NCBI GenBank assembly: GCA_026770585.1
Contig: MU646743.1
Location: 166,772 to 177,203, forward strand
Source: Baffinella frigidus
Lineage: Eukaryota > Cryptophyceae > Cryptomonadales > Baffinellaceae
Direction: 5' to 3'
Length of the DNA stretch: 10,432 nucleotides
Positions within the stretch are counted from its first letter, which is position 1. Every line of letters starts with the position of its first letter. Below the pieces are notes generated by a model, which had not been told where the DNA came from, made no database searches, and was given only the letters and a program-made list of their open reading frames with translations. A program made the position numbers and the translations under genes. Positions 6,670 to 10,432 of this stretch are shown piece after piece.

Positions 6670-6777
6670 GAGCTCAATGCAATCCGACAGCCAAAACCCT
6701 TGTTCTGCGGATCCTTTCTACGGAAGGGCGTGTCGTTGGGCTATGTTGGGCGAAATTAAAACCTAAAGGACCTAAAT
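6670..6777 (+). repeat. Dispersed repeat D, copy 8 (diverged)
   Basis: GAGCTCAATGC at the start matches the region before copy 6. CTATGTTGGGCGAAATTAAA and ACCTAAAGGACCTAAA match the family end. The middle is diverged. Confidence 0.55.
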
Positions 6778-6839
6778 GAGCATGAGGGCCGCGCAGGCCC
6801 ATGGCCGGCGCTCCGCCCCCTGAGGATGGATCCCAGAAA

Positions 6840-7145
6840 TGATTAGCGCGTTGCAACCACCTTCGCACTGTGAATATTCTGGCGCACGCAGCGCGCCCGG
6901 GCGTGCCGCGGGCTGCGCTCCCCGCCCTCGCTTTACAAGGGACCCGCGCCCTCTCTCGGAAACCCGTTTTTCAGCCTGGGGTTTCGCCGCCGCGGGTTTT
7001 GAGGCGCTACGCCCACCAAACCCCCGCCCTCGCTGGCAATCCGTCGTCGCCGCGCCGCTGAGCGGGACTCTTCCGCGGATGCCGGGCCCCTTTTACAAAA
7101 GCTGTGAACCTGTGAAAATTAGCCACTCGCTACATAGGGCATGAT
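6840..7145. other. GC-rich stretch without a recognised gene
   Basis: This is a strongly GC-rich block (GGGCGTGCCGCGGGCTGCGC, and further runs to about 7090). A 101-codon plus-strand frame spans it, but its product is Pro/Arg/Ala-rich and matches no family I know. CTACATAGGG occurs at 7130-7139 and also near 187 and 1238. Confidence 0.4.
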
Positions 7146-7156
7146 CACAGCCCTGC

Positions 7157-7312
7157 TCAGGAGTTCACGAGTGGGGCAGCACTTGCACTCTCGGCTTGGA
7201 GGCAGATCAGGCACTGCTTCTTCTCGGAAAGCTTCACGAAGCTCTCCAATTGGCGACGCATCGCGGTATAGTACGAACCGGGCTCCAACTTTTGGTCCGA
7301 ATCGACTTTTGG
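7157..7312 (-). CDS. Candidate terminal exon of a hypothetical gene
   Basis: The minus-strand frame is open for 51 codons between stops at 7313-7315 and 7157-7159. It reads KLEPGSYYTAMRRQ, then LESFVKLSEKKQCLI, and ends APLVNS. Codons are dominated by GAG, AAG, CTG, GTG, TTC and AGC, a typical bias for expressed GC-rich nuclear genes. The best evidence is the second copy at 6016-6072, where both substitutions are silent in this frame only. The first in-frame ATG (7261-7259) would leave just 34 residues, so the stretch is more likely the last exon of a spliced gene. An AG at 7290-7289 could be the acceptor, giving an exon from 7288 in phase 0. The family is not recognised. An overlapping plus-strand frame (7196-7576) is the main alternative. 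Confidence 0.4.
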   Translation of the reverse strand, partial: PKVDSDQKLEPGSYYTAMRRQLESFVKLSEKKQCLICLQAESASAAPLVNS

Positions 7313-7371
7313 TCAGCGCAACATGGCCGGGGGGAAGATGGCGGCATGGACGTCGCCTTCACCGTTGCCAC

Positions 7372-7586
7372 CTTGAGAGCATGGCTGCATAAGGAAGAAC
7401 GCGCCTTCCCCAACCGCTTCTGCAGCATTTCTATGGCTGCCGAGTTGCCCTCGTCCAGCAGTTTGGGGTGGTTCCTGCTCGGAGCATCCTCCGCGCTTCT
7501 CGCATCCTCGCTCCCTTCTTCTTCCCGCCTTCCATCTCTCCTCGCGCTCGCCTTGGCCGCGGCCGTCTCATGGTGAGGGAACCTCT
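7372..7586 (-). CDS. Candidate upstream exon of the same hypothetical gene
   Basis: The minus-strand frame is open across this stretch and reads ERFPHHETAAAKAS, then an acidic/basic segment (EEEGSEDARSAEDAPSR), then HPKLLDEGNSAAIEMLQKRL and GKARSSLCSHALK. The later part resembles an ordinary amphipathic helix. A possible acceptor, CTGTCCGCTCAG, ends at 7587. A possible donor AAG|GTGGCA lies at 7372/7371, and another, ACG|GTGAAG, at 7363/7362. Joined in phase 0 to the acceptor before 7288, either gives a continuous frame with an intron of 83 or 74 bases. This gene model is inference. The frame is also open further upstream to 7881, where its translation looks less protein-like. The antisense frame on the plus strand has its third positions in register and cannot be excluded. 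Confidence 0.3.
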
Positions 7587-7589
7587 CTG

Positions 7590-8230
7590 AGCGGACAGAG
7601 GGAAACACGCTGCTCTCGCGGCCAGACCTGGACACATCCCCTCCCCGAAAATGGGTCGGAATCCAGCTTACCCCAGTGCTAACCACGACTACAAATGGCG
7701 ATTTGGTCGACCTCTGAAGTTGAGTGGACCGAGACCGGACCCCCGCAGGCGCTTGGCTTGCATGGATTGGCGCAGTGCCGTACTGCACAGCACTCGTACC
7801 AGTGCGGCACTCTCGAGTCACTCTCTCCTCGCTCCTCCTTCCTCTACCCTCTACCCCTCCGGGGCTGCATCCTGCTCGCAAGACAACCAGCAGCCCGTAT
7901 CAGATCGATCGGTGATGCAGAATCCGCGCTCCCGCGGAGAGTCCCCCGCACGACCCCTGACTAATCACAGCTTTTTCTGTTACAAAGCTGCTCGGATCAG
8001 TTCTCCTCTGCGCTGCGCCGCTCCTCCCGCTCGCGCCCTGACTTCATCCGGGAACATGTTTAATTCAAAAGGAAATGGCCTATCAAACCGGGTTCTGGTC
8101 CTAATTAAATTTTCTTAGGGCCCTTTTGACCTTCGTCCAACTCCTATGAACAAAAAGGGATCCATTTTCTTTTAAACTAAACATGTCCCCGGATAAGACT
8201 GCCTGACATACTACAACACGTGCCCTGGCA
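7590..8230. other. Stretch without a supported gene
   Basis: A 155-codon plus-strand frame (7651-8118) is Ser/Pro/Arg-rich and unrecognised; I do not call it. CAGCTTT and AAAGCTG (7968-7974 and 7984-7990) form a small hairpin. From about 8050 the sequence turns AT-rich. Confidence 0.4.
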
Positions 8231-8233
8231 TAC

Positions 8234-8375
8234 TACCACCAACCCTCACAGTCTGGGCAAATCGGGAAAAATGGCTCCAAAAATCCACTTGAAGGCCGTC
8301 GGATTCCGACGGCCTCCAAGGGGGTTTGGTGTTTTTGACTTTTTCGATTTGCCCAAGTTGTGAGGGTTGGTGGTA
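8234..8375. mobile_element. Foldback element, family C copy 1
   Basis: The 142 bp element has perfect 17 bp ends: TACCACCAACCCTCACA (8234-8250) and TGTGAGGGTTGGTGGTA (8359-8375). Imperfect arms follow (TGGGCAAATCGGGAAAAA against TTTTTCGATTTGCCCA). The exact centre is a 23 bp palindrome (8293-8315) around GGATTCC. Non-coding. Confidence 0.8.
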
Positions 8376-8422
8376 CAACATGTGCGGTTCAGGAAACCGT
8401 CGCACGGGGGAGAACTCCAGAT

Positions 8423-8586
8423 TCATAGGCTAACGGACCAAAAACGGGGTAGTTAGGCCTACGGGATTGCCTACCGTAGGCCGTAGGGCTCCTATGACCA
8501 AAAAGTCCTGGGATTTTGGCCTACAGTAGGAGGTCCTAGGCAATCCCGTAGGCCTAACTACCCCATTTTTGGTCCGTTACCCTTTT
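8423..8586. mobile_element. Foldback element, family A copy 2 (43 bp arms)
   Basis: The arms 8431-8473 and 8537-8579 are 43 bases long with a single mismatch (AAACGGGG against AAATGGGG). They begin TAACGGACCAAAAA and include GTAGTTAGGCCTACGGGATT. Weaker pairing extends outward to TCATAGGC and CCCTTTT. AGATT flanks both ends (8419-8423 and 8587-8591), a possible 4-5 bp target-site duplication. The loop contains CCTACAGTAGGAGGTCCTAG, similar to the core of family B elements. The high arm identity suggests a younger insertion than copy 1. Confidence 0.85.
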
Positions 8587-8697
8587 AGATTTTGACGCGC
8601 CTCCTGCAGCAGCGAGAGAACTCCCGATCCCATTTGGCTAACAATGGCAAACGCCCGCGAAGACACGACCTGACCTAGTCCCAGCACCAAATAGAAT

Positions 8698-8830
8698 TAA
8701 TCTCAGGAATAACCTTCTAAACGAAGATGTGTACCAAGAACTTGTAGGTTTTTAAAATAGTCGTACTTTCAGGGCTTTGAACTCTCTGGATTTGTACCAA
8801 TAATCGTTTAGAAGGACAGTCCCGAGATTA
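8698..8830. mobile_element. Foldback element, family F
   Basis: TAATCTCAGG and CCTTCTAAACGA with GTAC in the left arm (8698-8733) pair with GTAC, TCGTTTAGAAGG and CCCGAGATTA in the right arm (8794-8830). The longest perfect block is CCTTCTAAACGA against TCGTTTAGAAGG. Total length is 133 bp. It is a single copy in the window and AT-richer than the other families. Confidence 0.65.
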
Positions 8831-9001
8831 GTTAGGTTATGGATCGCGATGAGACCGTTCGGGGAAACCACCGCAGGTAGTTTGTGTGAGCACTCCAGAT
8901 CCTAGCCACCCCCCTTCCCCCCGCAGGGGGTCTTAGCACGTGGTCATGCTGGTCGTGCAATCTGTTTGATAAGGCGACCTAATCAGAATTTACTATCCTC
9001 T

Positions 9002-9048
9002 CACTGAAACACCACGCGTCTCCTTGCAGGGGAGGGGGGGGGGTCAGT
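9002..9048 (+). repeat. Direct repeat G1, left copy
   Basis: CACTGAAACACCACGCGTCT, then CCTTGCAGGGGAGGGGGG and a further G run. It is repeated at 9255-9301 with a few changes, and the two copies bracket family C copy 2. Confidence 0.65.
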
Positions 9049-9050
9049 AC

Positions 9051-9253
9051 CCACCAACCCTCACAGAAAGCCCAAACCACTGGGTGGGCGCCCAACACGG
9101 TTGGATTCGAGCGGTGCAGAGCCCAGTTCGAGAGAGGTTGTATCTCTTCTATCCTTCTGGTTTTCCGGGGCAAGGACGCCGGATTCCGGCGTCCTTGTAC
9201 TGGTACAGGGACCACTCCGATTCAGGGTTTGGGCTTGGTGTGAGGGCTGGTGG
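9051..9253. mobile_element. Foldback element, family C copy 2
   Basis: The 28-base ends 9051-9078 and 9226-9253 pair at 25 of 28 positions (CCACCAACCCTCACA outward, GCCCAAACC inward). A 27 bp palindrome with 13 bp arms lies at 9171-9197, again around GGATTCC. It is off-centre by about 32 bases, so the left half carries extra sequence. Total length is 203 bp. Confidence 0.75.
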
Positions 9254-9254
9254 A

Positions 9255-9301
9255 CACTGAAACACACCGCGTCTTCGTGCAGGGGAGTGGGGGGGTGGAC
9301 G
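9255..9301 (+). repeat. Direct repeat G1, right copy
   Basis: CACTGAAACACACCGCGTCT, then TCGTGCAGGGGAGTGGGGGG. It matches 9002-9048 and starts directly after family C copy 2. Confidence 0.65.
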
Positions 9302-9332
9302 CCCGCGGCTGTGCGGGAGGCAGGAGGGTGGC

Positions 9333-9396
9333 GGCAGGGGGGGCACGAGCGTGTAGGAGGCGAGAGGAGTGACGCCACCGGACAAGGTCCTAGCAC
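9333..9396 (+). repeat. Direct repeat G2, left copy
   Basis: It includes a G run, ACGAGCGTGTAGGAGGCGAG, AGGAGTGACGCCACCGGACA and AGGTCCTAGC. It is repeated at 9544-9608, and the two copies bracket family C copy 3. Confidence 0.65.
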
Positions 9397-9543
9397 CTCC
9401 AGCCCTCGCCAGTCGCTCAAATACCTACATCGGATTGGCCGGTGTACTACCCGTCGGACGTCGGAATCCGACTTTACCACATTGTTATTGTACCAGAAAA
9501 TAGAAGGACATACGTGATTTGGGCCTTCTGTGAGGGCTGGTGG
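9397..9543. mobile_element. Foldback element, family C copy 3 (diverged)
   Basis: The left end CCTCCAGCCCTCGCC pairs imperfectly with TGTGAGGGCTGGTGG on the right (9529-9543). The centre keeps GTCGGAATCCGAC (9460-9472), the family core with a shorter stem. The arms between are largely eroded. Confidence 0.55.
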
Positions 9544-9608
9544 AACAGGGGGGGCGCGAGCTTGCAGGAAGCAAGAGGAGGGACGCCACCGGAGAACGTC
9601 CTATAGCT
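9544..9608 (+). repeat. Direct repeat G2, right copy
   Basis: AACAGGGGGGGCGCGAGCTT, GCAGGAAGCAAGAGGAGGGA, CGCCACCGGAGAACGTCCTA. It matches 9333-9396 over about 64 bases. Confidence 0.65.
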
Positions 9609-9651
9609 TCGACTGCCACGGACTTGATTTCCCATAGGGTTGTCATGAATG

Positions 9652-9701
9652 TGAGAAATTAGATAGGGATAGGGCTGATACATCTGAGAAATTAGATAGG
9701 G
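9652..9701 (+). repeat. Short tandem repeat of TGAGAAATTAGATAGGG
   Basis: TGAGAAATTAGATAGGG occurs at 9652-9668 and again at 9685-9701, a period of 33. Related AGAAATTAGATAG strings occur near 10027-10040, and GAGATTAGATAGGGATGG near 10201, as part of the larger tandem unit. Confidence 0.65.
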
Positions 9702-9719
9702 GATAGTAAATGTTGATTA

Positions 9720-10432
9720 GGTCGTTTAATTAAATTGAATACCCCCCCCCACAAAAGCCCTGCGTGGACGAGGGGGCGAAGCACGCTCAGCGCTCCTGGA
9801 TAGCTACATGTAAACCCTAATCCCTAATCCCTCAACCCCTCATCCCTAAACCCTTATCCCTCATCCCTAATCCCTAATCCCCGAACCCCAATCCCTAAAC
9901 CCACACCAGACGCCCTGCGTTGAGGAGGGGGCGACGCGCGTGCAGTGCCCTTAGAGAACCTCGAAACCGACGTGTGGGTGCTTGTGCGTGCGCCATTTTC
10001 GTTTCCCAAAGGGGTTGACGAATAGGAGAAATTAGATAGCGGTAGTAAAATTTGACCAGGCCGCCTAATTAAATAGACCCCCCAGCAACCCGGCGTGGAG
10101 GAGGGGGCGACGCGCGCTCCTCCAGAACCTCGAAAACGACGGGTGGGCGCGCGTGGCACCGTTTTTGGTTCCCACAGGGATAGGAGAAAATAGATTTGGG
10201 GAGATTAGATAGGGATGGTGTAACATTTGATGAACCATGACGTTCTGAATTTAGGTTCTCGACCGGACGCCCAACTAGATGGAATGCCCCCCCCACTCCC
10301 CAACAGCCCGGCGTGGGGGAGTGCGGGTGGCGCAAGGATAGTAACATCAATTTAACAATCAGATTTAATTTGACTTAAGTGGCCTAATTAAATTGAATAC
10401 CCCCCCCCAACAGCCCGGCGTGGAGGAGGGGG
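9720..10432 (+). repeat. Irregular subtelomere-like tandem repeats
   Basis: A composite unit recurs: CCTAATTAAATTGAATACCC, a C run, then AACAGCCCGGCGTGGAGGAG with GGGGGCGACGCGCG, then AACCTCGAAAACGACG, TTTCCCACAGGG, and GAGAAATTAGATAGGGATAG. The GC-rich landmark (GCCCGGCGTGGAGGAGGGGG or close) falls at 9757, 9912, 10088, 10306 and 10413, so spacing varies from 107 to 218 bases. The array runs off the end of the window. No open frame is credible here. Confidence 0.8.
9814..9903 (-). repeat. Interstitial degenerate telomere-type repeat
   Basis: About 12 heptamer-like units read CCCTAAT, CCCTCAA, CCCTCAT, CCCTAAA, CCCTTAT, CCCCGAA and CCCCAAT. They are variants of the plant-type CCCTAAA (TTTAGGG on the minus strand). 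The period is mostly seven, with one eight-base unit. The array interrupts the tandem repeats at 9720-10432. It lies between unique-looking sequence and more repeats, so it is interstitial rather than a chromosome end. Confidence 0.8.

Noticed and set aside
7196-7576. 126-codon plus-strand frame with a Leu/Ala/Ser-rich, membrane-like tail
   Set aside because: It is antisense to the minus-strand candidate, and both substitutions in the duplicated block change residues in this frame. Kept only as an alternative.
8234-8375. Reading the hairpin as a bacterial terminator, attachment site or CRISPR-like repeat
   Set aside because: The context is eukaryotic, copies are irregularly spaced with no unique spacers of constant length, and there is no neighbouring cas or integrase gene.
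9854-10350. Minus-strand frames of about 100 codons in the tandem repeats
   Set aside because: They translate telomere-like and subtelomere-like repeats, and near-identical peptides recur with each unit.

Overview
This window looks like nuclear DNA of a eukaryotic microbe, most likely a microalga or related protist. The reasons are the lack of dense open reading frames, long CT/GA microsatellites, many G and C homopolymer runs, a short array of degenerate plant-type heptamer telomere repeats (CCCTAAA and variants, 9814-9903), and many short non-autonomous repeats. The lineage cannot be fixed from sequence alone. No RNA gene, CRISPR array, prokaryotic operon or complete known protein domain was recognised.

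Layout. 1-60: GC hairpin pair. 140-1145: the best single-exon gene candidate (plus strand, about 264 aa from ATG 331), with a repeated GGGGCCCAT motif upstream and an AATAAA just after its stop. 1290-2110: foldback (inverted-repeat, MITE-like) elements of two families, with a partly duplicated segment. 2450-5640: dispersed copies of a roughly 110 bp repeat ending in AACCTAAAGGACCTAAAGGA, more foldbacks, a large CT tract and an 84 bp near-perfect cruciform. 5663-6005: long pyrimidine tract followed by a purine tract. 6016-6072 and 7205-7265: two copies of a short sequence whose only two substitutions are synonymous in one minus-strand frame, evidence for a coding exon on the minus strand around 7157-7586. 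8234-9543: three foldbacks sharing a central CGGATTCCG-type palindrome, one foldback with 43 bp arms, and another unrelated one. 9640-10432: interstitial telomere-like DNA embedded in irregular tandem repeats that look subtelomeric.

The window is therefore mainly a repeat-rich, probably subtelomere-like region with one or two hypothetical gene fragments. The genes show no recognisable pathway link. The most distinctive content is the set of at least five foldback families, two of which share the same inner sequence module.
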